A stretch of 64,000 bases of DNA from Rhizobium sp. SL42 (GTDB taxonomy: Bacteria; Pseudomonadota; Alphaproteobacteria; Rhizobiales; Rhizobiaceae), in the NCBI RefSeq assembly GCF_021729845.1, contig NZ_CP063399.1, forward strand, positions 287,830-351,829, in the 5' to 3' direction. Positions 1-8,775 of the stretch are shown here, one piece after another. The translations under genes were made by a program, and so were the position numbers. Positions within the stretch are counted from its first letter, which is position 1. Each line of letters opens with the position of its first letter. The notes under the pieces are model-generated. The model had not been told where the DNA came from. It ran no database searches and saw only the letters and a list, made by a program, of their open reading frames with translations.

Positions 1-218
1 ATCTTCCACCTACCGCCCTAAAGGATCGCCGGCCTTCATTGACAAATGACTACCACCTATCTTTCACTTGGATCAAGTCACTTGAATTATTACCTTCCCG
101 GATTTTTACATCCGAGGCTGGTTCGGGACGTCAAATTTATCGAGTTTGGAGCACGATTGAACGGACAATGTTGCCCGTCCTTTGGCTGCATCTGTTCTTC
201 CACGATCGCCACACCACG
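1..218. other. Left edge, no recognised gene
   Basis: No convincing coding sequence is seen. The short open frames here have no recognisable motifs and overlap on several frames. The stretch lies just beyond the decayed 3' end of the neighbouring IS110 transposase, so it may hold the eroded end of that insertion sequence. Confidence 0.4.
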
Positions 219-1181
219 CTAATCCACGCCAGGGGCACGAAGGCGGCCGGCTTCAACCGAGCCGTCGACGAGCGGCTGAACCCTGGTGGGTTCTATGTCA
301 TCGTCGATCACGACGCCGCCGCAGGAACAGGCACCGGCATGCCTGCTCGTTGCATCGGATCGCCCCTGCCTCCGTCCACCAGAAGGTGGCGGCGTCCAGC
401 TTCGTACTGGACGCGAAAAGCAACACGCAATTACCGACTCAATCCTGCGGTCGCATTCAAGCACTTTCACCTGGTAAAAGTCGTAAAGGTCCAGTGATTG
501 GCAAAGGGCAAACACGTGTTCATCGCGGTCGTTGCCGATCAAGGATGCCCTGATTGTTTTGGTGGAAGAGTGGCAGCGAACATCGCGCAAAGATGCCAGC
601 ACGTCTGGATCGCGCTCGCCGGAAACGATTGCTCGGATAATCTTCATACCTGTCGCGCCGGTGATGTCGGAGACCACGTGATGGAGCTGCAGGTTCATCA
701 AGGCCTTCTGCATGTGCTGGATGTGAGCCGCAGCATATTCGACCAGCCGCTCTCGCTGACGCAGATACGCGCGTAAAGTGGCGACCATTGCGTTTGGACG
801 AAAGCTCCCACGCAGAAGGCCATAGGAATGCGGCTGCCGTAGCCAGGCCGCATCGCTGACGTCAGTCTTCCGGCCCGGCACGTTCTTCGCATGACGTGCG
901 TTGACCAGGATCACCTCAAACCCATGCTGCTCGAGAATCTCGAAAGCCGGGATCCAGTAAACGCCGGTCGACTCCATCGCCACGCTGGTAACGCCACACG
1001 ATCTGAACCAGACAGCCATATCATGCAGATCGTGGGTGAAGGTGCCGAAGGCGCGTATGGGCGTATCGGTTTGTTCCGGATTAACAGCCGCCATATGCAT
1101 CGTGGACCTGATGTCCACGGCCGCCGCGCCGGGATGAACTTGGGTGAGGTTCTGTGGTGTGGAAGAACGGATCTTGGGCAT
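219..1181 (-). pseudogene. IS110-family transposase, 3' part broken
   Basis: The first ~240 residues look like the N-terminal DEDD/RuvC-like half of an IS110 transposase: a VDIRS motif near residue 23 with the first catalytic Asp, ESTGVYW near 70, and GRKTDVSDAAWL near 105 with further acidic residues. The ATG follows a strong AGGAGGAGAA ribosome site. After about residue 250 the sequence turns into an Arg/Ser/Pro-rich, out-of-frame-looking tail. The helix-hairpin and catalytic Ser domain (Transposase_20) cannot be found, so the gene is frameshifted or truncated and probably inactive. Its 5' side lies next to a broken threonine aldolase gene. Confidence 0.75.
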
Positions 1182-1290
1182 GGCTTCTCCTCCTTGGAAT
1201 CGGAGGGGCTGGGCCGCGCAAGTTCGTCAATTTCCTAACCGGGATCGCCGCTAACGCGACGTCACCACTCTCAAGTACGCAACAGCCCAT

Positions 1291-1833
1291 GTGCCACGTT
1301 TTTTAACGGGGTTGAACGCCTCCAATAAGCCTTCGGCAACTCCCCTCCAGCTAGCAGCCTATCACGACCCGTTTCTACCCTTTGACAGTGTGTCCATTTG
1401 CTTGTCCAAGGGGCTTGGCGCGCCGATGGGTTCGGTGCTGACGGGGGATGCTGCCTTCATCGACGGCGCGTGCAGGCTGCGTAAGATGGTGGGTGGCGGG
1501 TTGCGTCAGGTTGGCATAATTGCGGCAGCCGGACTCTATGCCCTGCAAAACAACGTTGATCGGTTAGCCGATGATCACGCGCTCGCGCGCGAGCTTGCCG
1601 ATGGGTTGAGCCAGCTTCCGGGACTGCGCGCGCGCCTACCTGATACCAATATCGTGTTCGTAGATGTGGACGAAGCCATTGCGGCGACGCTGGCTGCTTT
1701 CCTTGCGGAACAAGGTATCGGGATAACCTCAAGCCGCGGCGGAAAGAGCCAGCGGTGGGTTACTCATATGGACGTGGGAGGCGCATCCGTCAAAGAGGCG
1801 CTGAAATGTGTCGGCCGCTTCCTTAGCCGATAG
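1291..1833 (+). pseudogene. ltaE: Low-specificity L-threonine aldolase, C-terminal fragment
   Basis: From about base 1375 the frame encodes the second half of a PLP-dependent threonine aldolase. It includes SICLSKGLGAPMGS, whose Lys is the usual Schiff-base lysine, followed by the GGGLRQVGIIAAAGLYAL helix and the small C-terminal domain. Full-length family members have about 340-350 residues; only the last ~155 remain and the cofactor-binding N-terminal half is missing. The first ~25 codons of the open frame do not resemble the family and may come from the adjacent IS end. I infer that the gene was cut by the IS110 insertion or a later deletion and is not functional. Confidence 0.75.
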
Positions 1834-2058
1834 AGTTGGCCGAAAATCCAAAACTCAATTTATGATGACGGAAAACAGATGATTTCCGCGTAGCGGTTCG
1901 GCGGGTCGAAATCGATGGGGCAGCCCGGCGATTTTTTACGCGACAAACCCTGTCGGAATATGAGACTGTGCGACAATTCCTGATTTGAGGTTTGTCGTAT
2001 ATGTTGATCGGATACGGGCATCTTCCAGGCTCAGTCTCTTGATTGTCAGCATGATTTT
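1834..2058. other. Intergenic, no gene seen
   Basis: This is a 225-base AT-richer stretch between convergent genes (the threonine aldolase fragment and the ROK kinase). No ORF with motifs and no clear terminator hairpin was found. Confidence 0.4.
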
Positions 2059-3051
2059 TTAAGTCCTCGATTTGGAAGTTTGCGAAAAGCCGGGCTGGTT
2101 TTCCGGCGGCATGTTGGCAAGGAAGGCGAGAGCCGCCGCGCCGACAAGGCCGGAATTCTGACCAAGCGCTGCGCGGATGACGGGAACGTCGTTGAAGGCT
2201 GGCATGGCCCATTGGGCGATGTACTTCTGGATACCTGGCTGCAGACGGTCAAACTCATGGGAGAGGCCGCCCCCCATGACCACTATTTCGGGGCTAAAGA
2301 TGTGAATTAGGCTCGTGAAGCCGCGGCCAAGGATTTCGGCCTCCTCTTCGATCAGAATACTGGCGAGGGCATCGCCATTCCTGGCGGCCGCAAAGACGTC
2401 GCGGCTATGAACTTCGGCACTATTTTTTCCGAGCGCCGTTTCAGTACAGGTCAGCGCTCTGCTGCGCGCCCGCAATGCAAAGGCGGTCCCCGATCCGTAA
2501 GCCTCGAAACATCCCCTGTTGCCGCAGGGGCAGAGTTCGCCATTCGGCATGACGGACATGTGGCCGATATGGCCTGCCATGCCCTTGCGGCCGCGAACCA
2601 CCCGTCCATCCGTGATGATGCCGCCGCCAATCCCGGTGCTGACGGTGACATAGATCAGGTTCTCGCGTCCCTTGCCGGCGCCGAATTGCCACTCGCCGAT
2701 CGCTGCGGCAATGCCGTCGTTTTCCAGGCTGACGGGATAGGCAAAACGCTTCTGCAGTTCTGCTTTCAACGGAAAGCCGGCAAAGCCGGCCAGCGTCGGC
2801 ACAACGCTTGCCACTCCGGCGATCGTATCAACCGGGCCGGGCGTCGACACTCCGACACCCACAACCGACAAGGGCTGCCCAGCCGCGAGGACCTGTTCGG
2901 CCAGGGAGAGGATTTGGCTGAGAACGCGCTCGGGGCCGGCAGCCGCTTCGGTCCGGTCCTCGGCCTGGGCGAAGACTGTCCCCTGCTCGCCAACCAGCGC
3001 CGCGCGAACCTGCGTCCCTCCCAGATCAATTCCGATCGCGACCTGCTGCAT
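2059..3051 (-). CDS. ROK-family sugar kinase
   Basis: A 330-residue ROK protein, likely an ATP-dependent cytoplasmic kinase of a hexose or aminosugar. The N-terminal phosphate-binding motif DLGGTQVRAAL is at residues 9-19, the catalytic Asp is in ENDG near 110-113, and GHIGH plus CPCGNRGC (about 160-181) form the zinc site typical of the family. A GGG(L) nucleotide-binding segment lies near the C-terminus. There is no N-terminal helix-turn-helix, so it is an enzyme rather than a NagC-type repressor. It is the last gene of the leftward block, 15 bases after the epimerase-like gene, and presumably phosphorylates the imported sugar or an intermediate. The substrate cannot be read from the sequence. 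Confidence 0.85.
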   Translation of the reverse strand: MQQVAIGIDLGGTQVRAALVGEQGTVFAQAEDRTEAAAGPERVLSQILSLAEQVLAAGQPLSVVGVGVSTPGPVDTIAGVASVVPTLAGFAGFPLKAELQKRFAYPVSLENDGIAAAIGEWQFGAGKGRENLIYVTVSTGIGGGIITDGRVVRGRKGMAGHIGHMSVMPNGELCPCGNRGCFEAYGSGTAFALRARSRALTCTETALGKNSAEVHSRDVFAAARNGDALASILIEEEAEILGRGFTSLIHIFSPEIVVMGGGLSHEFDRLQPGIQKYIAQWAMPAFNDVPVIRAALGQNSGLVGAAALAFLANMPPENQPGFSQTSKSRT

Positions 3052-3066
3052 CTGGCGACCTGCCGG

Positions 3067-3768
3067 CTAGAGGGCGTGCAACCACGCCATGCGCTCTGAA
3101 AGCGAAGGCGCGTTGAAGGCAAGCGAGCCAAGCACGACGGTTTGCGCGCCGGACTGGCGAAGCAGCGGCACGGTATGCTCGCGGATGCCGCCGTCGGCGG
3201 CAAGGACGATACGGTGCGCTGCGCCACAATCGGAGATGATCTTTTTTGTCTGTTGCAGACGCTCGCCCGCCTTTTCATCGAGCCCTTGCCCCTTCACGCC
3301 GATCGCGGTGCCAAGTAAGGTGATGAAATCGAGGCGCGCTGCATATTTGCGGACGGTTTCGACCGGCGTCTCGACCCGCAGAACCATGCCGGCAGCAATG
3401 CCGCGATGCGCGATCAAGTCGAGAGCGACTTCGGCCACCGCCTCGTTCTCGACATGAAAACTGATCAGGTCGCCACCGGCATCGGCGAATTGCTCGATCT
3501 GCGACAGCAGTATGCTGTCGGCCACCATCAGATGGACATGGATCGGACGCGCGGAGATCTTTCGAACGCCGGCAACGAGATCGGGAAAGAACAGCATGGC
3601 CGGCGCGAAGTGGCCGTCGGCGACATCGATATGCAAGACATCCACAAAGGGATCGACACGTGCGAGATCATCCGCCAGGCGCACGAGGTCGGCCGACCAG
3701 ACTGAGAATTCCGCAATCAGGCGATCCTTTGGAAGTTCGGCGATCCACGTCTTGGAGGGGGCGGTCAT
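3067..3768 (-). CDS. Ribulose-phosphate 3-epimerase-like protein
   Basis: A 233-residue (beta/alpha)8 barrel of the pentulose-/hexulose-phosphate 3-epimerase family. HIDVADGHFAPA near residues 46-57 matches the metal-binding, catalytic DxxDGxFxPN motif, HLMV is near 79, and LAADGGI near 187 carries the second catalytic Asp. The sequence is more divergent than a housekeeping Rpe (for example, a longer N-terminus before the first strand). In a sugar-catabolic operon it is more likely to act on a special ketose phosphate such as allulose 6-phosphate than in the pentose-phosphate pathway. It lies 15 bases upstream of the ROK kinase gene. Confidence 0.8.
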   Translation of the reverse strand: MTAPSKTWIAELPKDRLIAEFSVWSADLVRLADDLARVDPFVDVLHIDVADGHFAPAMLFFPDLVAGVRKISARPIHVHLMVADSILLSQIEQFADAGGDLISFHVENEAVAEVALDLIAHRGIAAGMVLRVETPVETVRKYAARLDFITLLGTAIGVKGQGLDEKAGERLQQTKKIISDCGAAHRIVLAADGGIREHTVPLLRQSGAQTVVLGSLAFNAPSLSERMAWLHAL

Positions 3769-3772
3769 GGTC

Positions 3773-4582
3773 CTAAAGCTCCTTCAAAAATGTGCGCATG
3801 GCATGTCGGAAGTCGGCGACATATTGCGCGCGGCTATCCGTCTTGGGCGTGATCTGTTCAAACCGCGCCTTTGGTATCCGTTCGGCCAGGGCGCGCGCAT
3901 AGGCGATCGGGTGAATGGCGTCTTGCTCGTGACCGATGACCAGGGTCGGCACGGCGATGCGCGAAACCTCCTCCTCGGTCACTCCGGGTCCGTCATTGGA
4001 AATCGCGGTCAGCAAGGCGGCTGTCACCGCAATCGGCTGCCGGGCGAAGAACCCCGTCAGCGAAGCCAGATTGTCGGGCGCCTCCGCAGCAAGGCGCTGA
4101 CCGATAGGTCCGGCCAAAAAGGCCGCCTTCGCCTCTGCGGGCGGCATTGTCTCCAGCAACCGCCCAACCTCGGCATTGGGCATCATGTTGTCCGGTGCCG
4201 CTGCGGTCACCCAGGCAGGCCTCGCCAGGATCAGGGTCTTGACGAGATCCGGTCGCTTGACGGCCAGGCGCAGCGCAATGGCTGCCCCCATGGAAATGCC
4301 GCCCACGACCACCGGCGCCTGCAGGCGGCTTTCGATATAGGCGGCGATATCGTCGGCGAATGTCGCGATCGACAGGCGCTCGAGCGGGCCGGACTGCGAA
4401 CTGCCATGGCCACGCGCTTCCACCGTGATGCGACAAAAGCCGGGTTCGATGGGAAAGGCTTCTTGCGGCTGGCCGGCATCGCCGCACAGGCCGTGCTGAA
4501 AAATGACAGCGTGTCCTTCGCCAGCCGTATCGACGTTCAGGCGCGTTCCGTCGTTCGTCTCGAACAGCCGCCTGTCGCTCAT
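3773..4582 (-). CDS. Alpha/beta hydrolase with atypical C-terminus
   Basis: A 269-residue alpha/beta-hydrolase-fold protein. Visible motifs are HGLCGDA (oxyanion region, about 31-37), the nucleophile elbow GISMG near 95-99, and an acidic residue in GHEQDAIHP near 215. The usual catalytic His in a GxGH-type motif about 25 residues later is not visible; the segment reads ITPKTDSRAQY, with the only nearby His in the last helix (FRHAM). It may use a different proton shuttle, act non-hydrolytically, or hydrolyse a lactone made by the neighbouring dehydrogenase. The start overlaps the end of the isomerase gene by four bases, indicating translational coupling. Confidence 0.75.
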   Translation of the reverse strand: MSDRRLFETNDGTRLNVDTAGEGHAVIFQHGLCGDAGQPQEAFPIEPGFCRITVEARGHGSSQSGPLERLSIATFADDIAAYIESRLQAPVVVGGISMGAAIALRLAVKRPDLVKTLILARPAWVTAAAPDNMMPNAEVGRLLETMPPAEAKAAFLAGPIGQRLAAEAPDNLASLTGFFARQPIAVTAALLTAISNDGPGVTEEEVSRIAVPTLVIGHEQDAIHPIAYARALAERIPKARFEQITPKTDSRAQYVADFRHAMRTFLKEL

Positions 4583-5415
4583 CGCCTTGCTCCGACAAGG
4601 CTGGTCTTCAGGAATGTCGCGACACCGGGGGCTTCTTGAGCCGACAGCCCATGCGTGACCAGACTGCCGCCAAACCCGATTTCAGCAAGTTTGCGCAGAT
4701 AGTAGACATAGTCGAGAACACCCTTGCCTGCGGTGGCGAAGCGCCCGTCTTGTGTTCGGTCCTTGGCATGGGCCATGACAATACGGTCGCCCAAGAGGTC
4801 GATCGCCTGGGACACGATGGTCCGCTGTTCTTCCAGCGTCTCCACCTCGAAGAGATTGGCGGGGTCCAGAACGATCTTGATGCGGGGGCTTTTCAACTCA
4901 TTGATCAGGCGTCGCGCCTTGGCCGCCGAATTCACGACATTGGCCAGTTCCGGTTCGATGCCCAGATCGACGTCGAAGCGCTCTGCAATCTCGACCGCCG
5001 TCTCCATGGCATCCAGCAGATCGCGCCAGGCCTCTGGCGAGTTGTTGTCGGGATGCTCCTTCCACTGATCCAGCGGATCGCGCGTTCCCGTGCAGAGCGT
5101 GACAAGACCGGTCGACATAGAAGCGCAGCGCTCGGCCAGAACCGCCAGCCGGCGATGGCCGGCCTCGCGCACGGCAAGATCGGGATGGATCATGTTGTAG
5201 GTGCCTGAAACGGCTACAATTTCGATACCGCTTGCCTTCGCAGCCGCCGCCACCGAACACGCCTGTTCTTCGCTGATGGCGTCCGGCATTGCGGCAAGCC
5301 CGGAACAGGCCATGTTATACTGCGCGCAGGCAAAGCCCGCATCGGCAACGGATCTCAGCACCGTTTCCGGATCGCTGCCCTCGAAGGTCTTGGCGAAGAT
5401 GCCGAGCTTCATCAC
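4579..5415 (-). CDS. TIM-barrel sugar (phosphate) isomerase/epimerase
   Basis: A 278-residue protein of the xylose-isomerase-like/AP-endonuclease-2 barrel family. Metal ligands seen are Glu in GIEPEL near 150, Asp in VLDPANL near 182, His in MAHAKD near 216 and Lys/Asp after it. The family includes tagatose/psicose 3-epimerases, hydroxypyruvate isomerases and inosose isomerases, so the exact reaction is open. The ATG at 5415 overlaps the stop of the Gfo/Idh/MocA gene by four bases and its own stop overlaps the hydrolase start. The three genes are therefore one transcript and probably consecutive steps. Confidence 0.8.
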   Translation of the reverse strand: MMKLGIFAKTFEGSDPETVLRSVADAGFACAQYNMACSGLAAMPDAISEEQACSVAAAAKASGIEIVAVSGTYNMIHPDLAVREAGHRRLAVLAERCASMSTGLVTLCTGTRDPLDQWKEHPDNNSPEAWRDLLDAMETAVEIAERFDVDLGIEPELANVVNSAAKARRLINELKSPRIKIVLDPANLFEVETLEEQRTIVSQAIDLLGDRIVMAHAKDRTQDGRFATAGKGVLDYVYYLRKLAEIGFGGSLVTHGLSAQEAPGVATFLKTSLVGARR

Positions 5416-6488
5416 ACACCACCCGTCGTGTCGGCCAGCGCGACGGCCTTACCACTTTCCACCGAGCGGGCGATCGCCACCATCGCCTGGACCGAAGCCA
5501 GGCCGTCATCGATATCGGCGCCTTCATTGGGCGTGCCGTCGAGGATGGTGCGGGCAAAGCCTTCCAGCTGGCGGCGATAGAAATGCCCGTCGGCCCCGAG
5601 CACCCGATGGGTGGCGCCGTCAGCTTCGCGGAAAATATCCACCTCGCTCGACTTGTAATACCAGGGATTGAAAGTCTTGCCGAGAACGCTGCCATTCTCT
5701 CCGTAGATCTGGAAACCTTCATGCCAGTCCATGCGCACCTGTACGGTGAGGTCGAGATGACCGAGCGTGCCGGAGGCAAATTCGACATCGACGAACCAGC
5801 ACCAGATGCCGGCACGCTCCGACAGACGGGCGTCGACCGACACGATATCGCCGGCGAAATAGCGGGCCGTATCGATCAGGTGGCAGCCATGTGCCAGCAT
5901 GTAATAGCGGCGCAGATCGGCCTTGGGATTGGTCGAGGGCTTCCGGGCATTGGCGCTTGCGACGATCAGCGGCTGAACCGCATCGGTCATCGGATAACGA
6001 TGGGTGCTGTCGCAATACCAGGCCTTCAGGGCGACCAGCGCGCCCATCTCGTCGCGGATGAAGGATTTTGCCGCCTGGAGGCCGGCGTCGAAGCGCTTCA
6101 TGTGGCCGACTTGGAACACCTGGCCCGATTTTTCGACAGCGACTTTCAGCTCGCTACATTCCTCGACCGTCAGACCGACCGGCTTTTCGCACAGGACATG
6201 TTTGCCGGCTTCGAGTGCTCTGATGGAGGCAGGAACGTGGAAGGCATCGGCGGTTGCGATGATCACCGCGTCGATATCGGGATCGGCCAGCATTTTGTCA
6301 TAGTCGTTGTAGGTCTTTTTCGCGCCATGGGTGATCGCCATGCGCTCGCGCAGATCATCGGCAACGTCGCAGATCCCGTAGAGATCGGCATTGGCAGCCT
6401 TGGTGCAGCTTTCGAAATGGGCCGCCTGGGCGATCTGGCCCGCTCCCAATACGCCGACGCGGAGGCGTTTTTCTTGCTTTGCTGGCAT
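5412..6488 (-). CDS. Gfo/Idh/MocA-family NAD(P)-dependent sugar dehydrogenase
   Basis: A 358-residue oxidoreductase. An N-terminal Rossmann fold is shown by GVLGAGQIAQAAHF near residues 12-25; the family signature CEKPVGLT lies near 102 with its conserved Lys, and HGCHLID near 197 gives the catalytic His/Asp region. The C-terminal alpha/beta domain completes the usual length. Members oxidise or isomerise hydroxyl groups of sugars, inositols and uronates. It is the first gene of the leftward catabolic set 6488-2059, so its product probably feeds the barrel isomerase and hydrolase encoded directly downstream. Confidence 0.85.
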   Translation of the reverse strand: MPAKQEKRLRVGVLGAGQIAQAAHFESCTKAANADLYGICDVADDLRERMAITHGAKKTYNDYDKMLADPDIDAVIIATADAFHVPASIRALEAGKHVLCEKPVGLTVEECSELKVAVEKSGQVFQVGHMKRFDAGLQAAKSFIRDEMGALVALKAWYCDSTHRYPMTDAVQPLIVASANARKPSTNPKADLRRYYMLAHGCHLIDTARYFAGDIVSVDARLSERAGIWCWFVDVEFASGTLGHLDLTVQVRMDWHEGFQIYGENGSVLGKTFNPWYYKSSEVDIFREADGATHRVLGADGHFYRRQLEGFARTILDGTPNEGADIDDGLASVQAMVAIARSVESGKAVALADTTGGV

Positions 6489-6844
6489 GCGTAACTCTCG
6501 TGTCTGTGTGTTTCATTGCAGCGTCGCGGCTGTCAGAATCCGTCCCCGAAGCAACGACGTGCGGCCGGGCGAGGTGCGTCTGTGGATCGAAGAAGTGCAG
6601 CTTTACCAGGTCGATCGCCTAGGGCCACGCTGCTGGTCGCCTCGAATTTTGCCGCCGCATTGGCAGTACCCCTCACGTCTCAACGGAACCCCGGTCGCCG
6701 GAATCCATACGAACCGAATCGATATTAAAGTGAACGCTGACACGACAACCATTACTGCACATTTTGCAGAGGATTTTCCTGCAGTTTCAGTCGCCCAATC
6801 CAGTCTGCTTACGCAATCTTTGAGCTTCAAGCCGCACTAAAATC
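6489..6844. other. Gap between ABC operon and dehydrogenase operon
   Basis: A 356-base stretch without a gene I can support; the open frames on both strands lack recognisable motifs. It separates two leftward gene sets, so a promoter for the dehydrogenase operon may lie in its left part. No clear hairpin plus T-run was found. Confidence 0.4.
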
Positions 6845-7591
6845 TTATCCACCGATCATCAGCTTGACGACTTCGTCATGTGTGGTCTCGTTGATATTGC
6901 GCTCACCAGCGACGATGCCACGACGAAGGACAACGATCCGATCTGACACTGCAAAAATATCCTGCAAATTGTGCGAGATGAAAACGACGCCGCGGCCCTG
7001 CGCCTTCAGCGACTTTATTAACGAGACGACCTTGCGCTGCTCCGGCACGCCGAGCGCCGCCGTTGGCTCGTCCATGATCAGGATGCGGGCGTTCCAGTAG
7101 ACGGCACGGCCGATGGCGACGGCCTGGCGCTGGCCGCCGGAGAAATTGCTCACCGGCGCATCAAGCCGCTTCACATGGAAGTCGAGCATCGCCATCGTCT
7201 TGCGCGCAGCCTCCGCCATCGCCTTGCGGTCTATCACCGGCAGGAAACCGAAGGCCTTGCGCATCGGCTCGCGGCCGAGAAAGATGTTGCCGCCGATCGT
7301 CAGATTGTCGGCCAGCGCAAGATCCTGATAGATCGTCTCGATGCCTTTTTCACGGGCATCCTGCGGCGAGGAGAAGGTAACGGGCCGACCCTCGATCAGG
7401 ATTTCGCCCGAGGTCGGCGCATAAACACCGGAAATTGCCTTTATCATCGTAGTCTTGCCGGCACCGTTGTCGCCGGCCAGCGCCACGACTTCGCCCGGAT
7501 GCACGACAAGGGAGCAGTTTTCGAGTGCCTTCACCGCACCGAAGTGGCGGGAGAGATTGCGGACCTCGAGCAGCGGGGTTTGACTATTCAT
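6845..7591 (-). CDS. ABC sugar importer, single-domain ATP-binding protein
   Basis: A 248-residue ABC ATPase, starting MNSQTPLLEV. Walker A GDNGAGKTT is at about residues 40-48, a Q-loop glutamine is in TIYQDLAL, the signature FSGGQRQ lies near 146, Walker B LIMDEPTAALG near 168 and the switch His in ISHN near 200. Unlike most ribose-type importers (about 500 residues, two ABC domains) it has one nucleotide-binding domain, as in rhizobial fructose-type FrcA proteins, and would act as a homodimer. The open frame continues 124 codons upstream, but that part is a low-complexity Ser-rich shadow of the permease gene. The chosen ATG overlaps the permease stop by eight bases. Confidence 0.88.
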   Translation of the reverse strand: MNSQTPLLEVRNLSRHFGAVKALENCSLVVHPGEVVALAGDNGAGKTTMIKAISGVYAPTSGEILIEGRPVTFSSPQDAREKGIETIYQDLALADNLTIGGNIFLGREPMRKAFGFLPVIDRKAMAEAARKTMAMLDFHVKRLDAPVSNFSGGQRQAVAIGRAVYWNARILIMDEPTAALGVPEQRKVVSLIKSLKAQGRGVVFISHNLQDIFAVSDRIVVLRRGIVAGERNINETTHDEVVKLMIGG

Positions 7592-8648
7592 CTTGTTTTG
7601 CTCCGCTGAACCGGCGCTGCGCCTGGTCGATGAGAACGGAAATGATGATGACGACGCCGACGGCGATGAACTGCCAGAACGGTTCGACATCGAGAAAGAC
7701 CAGACCATACTGGATGACGGCGATGACCAGAGCGCCTGCGACCGTGCCGAGGATCGAACCGGAACCGCCGAAGAGACTGGCGCCGCCGATGACCACGGCT
7801 GCGACGCAATCGAGCAGCAGCGGTTCCCCTGCCTGCGCAGCCCCTGCGGTGAAGCGGGCGGCATAGAGTGCGCCGCCGAGCCCGGCGCACACGGAGGACA
7901 GGACATAGAGCTTGAGAATATGGCGCTTGATGTCGATGCCGGCTCGTCTTGCGGCCTGCGCATTGGCGCCGATCGCGTAGTTGTGCTGGCCGAAGCGCGT
8001 TTGGCTCAGGATATAGTGCATGATCAGGACGAAGACCGCCGTCACCAGCACGAGATAGGGAATGCCAAGGATACGGCCATTGCCGAGCATGGCGAAATAT
8101 TCGTTCTTCACCGGAACCGTCGTGCCGCCGGCCAGCAGAAAGGCCGTGCCGCGTGCAACACCGAACATGCCGAGCGTGCCGATGAAGGGCGGAACCTTGA
8201 GGCGCGAGATCAGCAGTCCGTTGATGATGCCGGGAACGGTCGCGACCAGCACAGCGACGAGAATGCCGAACAGCATGGCCAGGGGCAGCGGCATGTAAAG
8301 GCCGGCAAGATTTGTCATGTGCGCGGCGATAACGGCCGCCAGCCCCATGATGAAGCCCATCGACAGATCGATGCCGCCGGAAATGATGACGAAGGTCTGG
8401 CCGATGGCCAGCAGGAGGGGCGCGACGGCGAAAATGGCGATCGACTGCCAGTTGAACGGCGAGAAGACAAAGGTGCCGCCGAAAGACATGCGCGACCAGA
8501 TTTCGAATATGACGATAAGGGCTGCGAGAAACAGCCATGCGCGCAACTGTGCGATGTGGCCGATCAGCGTCTGTGTCTGGTCGGCATGATCTGCCTGCGG
8601 CGCGATATGTGGGTCCACCTTCGGCGGCTCGTCAACGGTGCTTGTCAT
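7584..8648 (-). CDS. ABC sugar importer, RbsC/FrcC-type permease
   Basis: A 354-residue inner-membrane permease of the ribose/xylose/fructose class (BPD_transp_2). After a ~35-residue polar N-terminus there are about eight to ten hydrophobic segments, with the family motif ISGGIDLSMG near 100, VPPFIGTLGM near 162 and VVIGGASLFGGSGSILGT near 282. It would form the translocation pore with the single-domain ATPase encoded in overlap downstream and the binding protein encoded upstream. A strong hairpin lies between this gene and the binding-protein gene. Confidence 0.88.
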   Translation of the reverse strand: MTSTVDEPPKVDPHIAPQADHADQTQTLIGHIAQLRAWLFLAALIVIFEIWSRMSFGGTFVFSPFNWQSIAIFAVAPLLLAIGQTFVIISGGIDLSMGFIMGLAAVIAAHMTNLAGLYMPLPLAMLFGILVAVLVATVPGIINGLLISRLKVPPFIGTLGMFGVARGTAFLLAGGTTVPVKNEYFAMLGNGRILGIPYLVLVTAVFVLIMHYILSQTRFGQHNYAIGANAQAARRAGIDIKRHILKLYVLSSVCAGLGGALYAARFTAGAAQAGEPLLLDCVAAVVIGGASLFGGSGSILGTVAGALVIAVIQYGLVFLDVEPFWQFIAVGVVIIISVLIDQAQRRFSGAKQDE

Positions 8649-8733
8649 GGTACGTCCGGAAATGAGGCATGCGCAATGGCTTGCGGCATGCGTTAAGGGT
8701 CATCCTGTGGAATCATGCAACGACACACGTCTG

Positions 8734-8765
8734 TGCGGCGCCCGCCTTCCGGCAAGGGCGCCGCA
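8734..8765 (-). terminator. Intercistronic hairpin after binding-protein gene
   Basis: Perfect 10-base inverted repeat, TGCGGCGCCC and GGGCGCCGCA, around a 12-base loop, with no T-run. It sits 11 bases past the binding-protein stop and before the permease. Such hairpins commonly protect the upstream message or cause partial termination so that binding protein is made in excess. Confidence 0.6.
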
Positions 8766-8775
8766 GCCGGTCGTA

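Noticed and set aside
7593..8696. 367-residue plus-strand ORF opposite the sugar permease
   Set aside because: An Asp/Arg-rich mirror of a membrane protein gene, a common antisense artefact.
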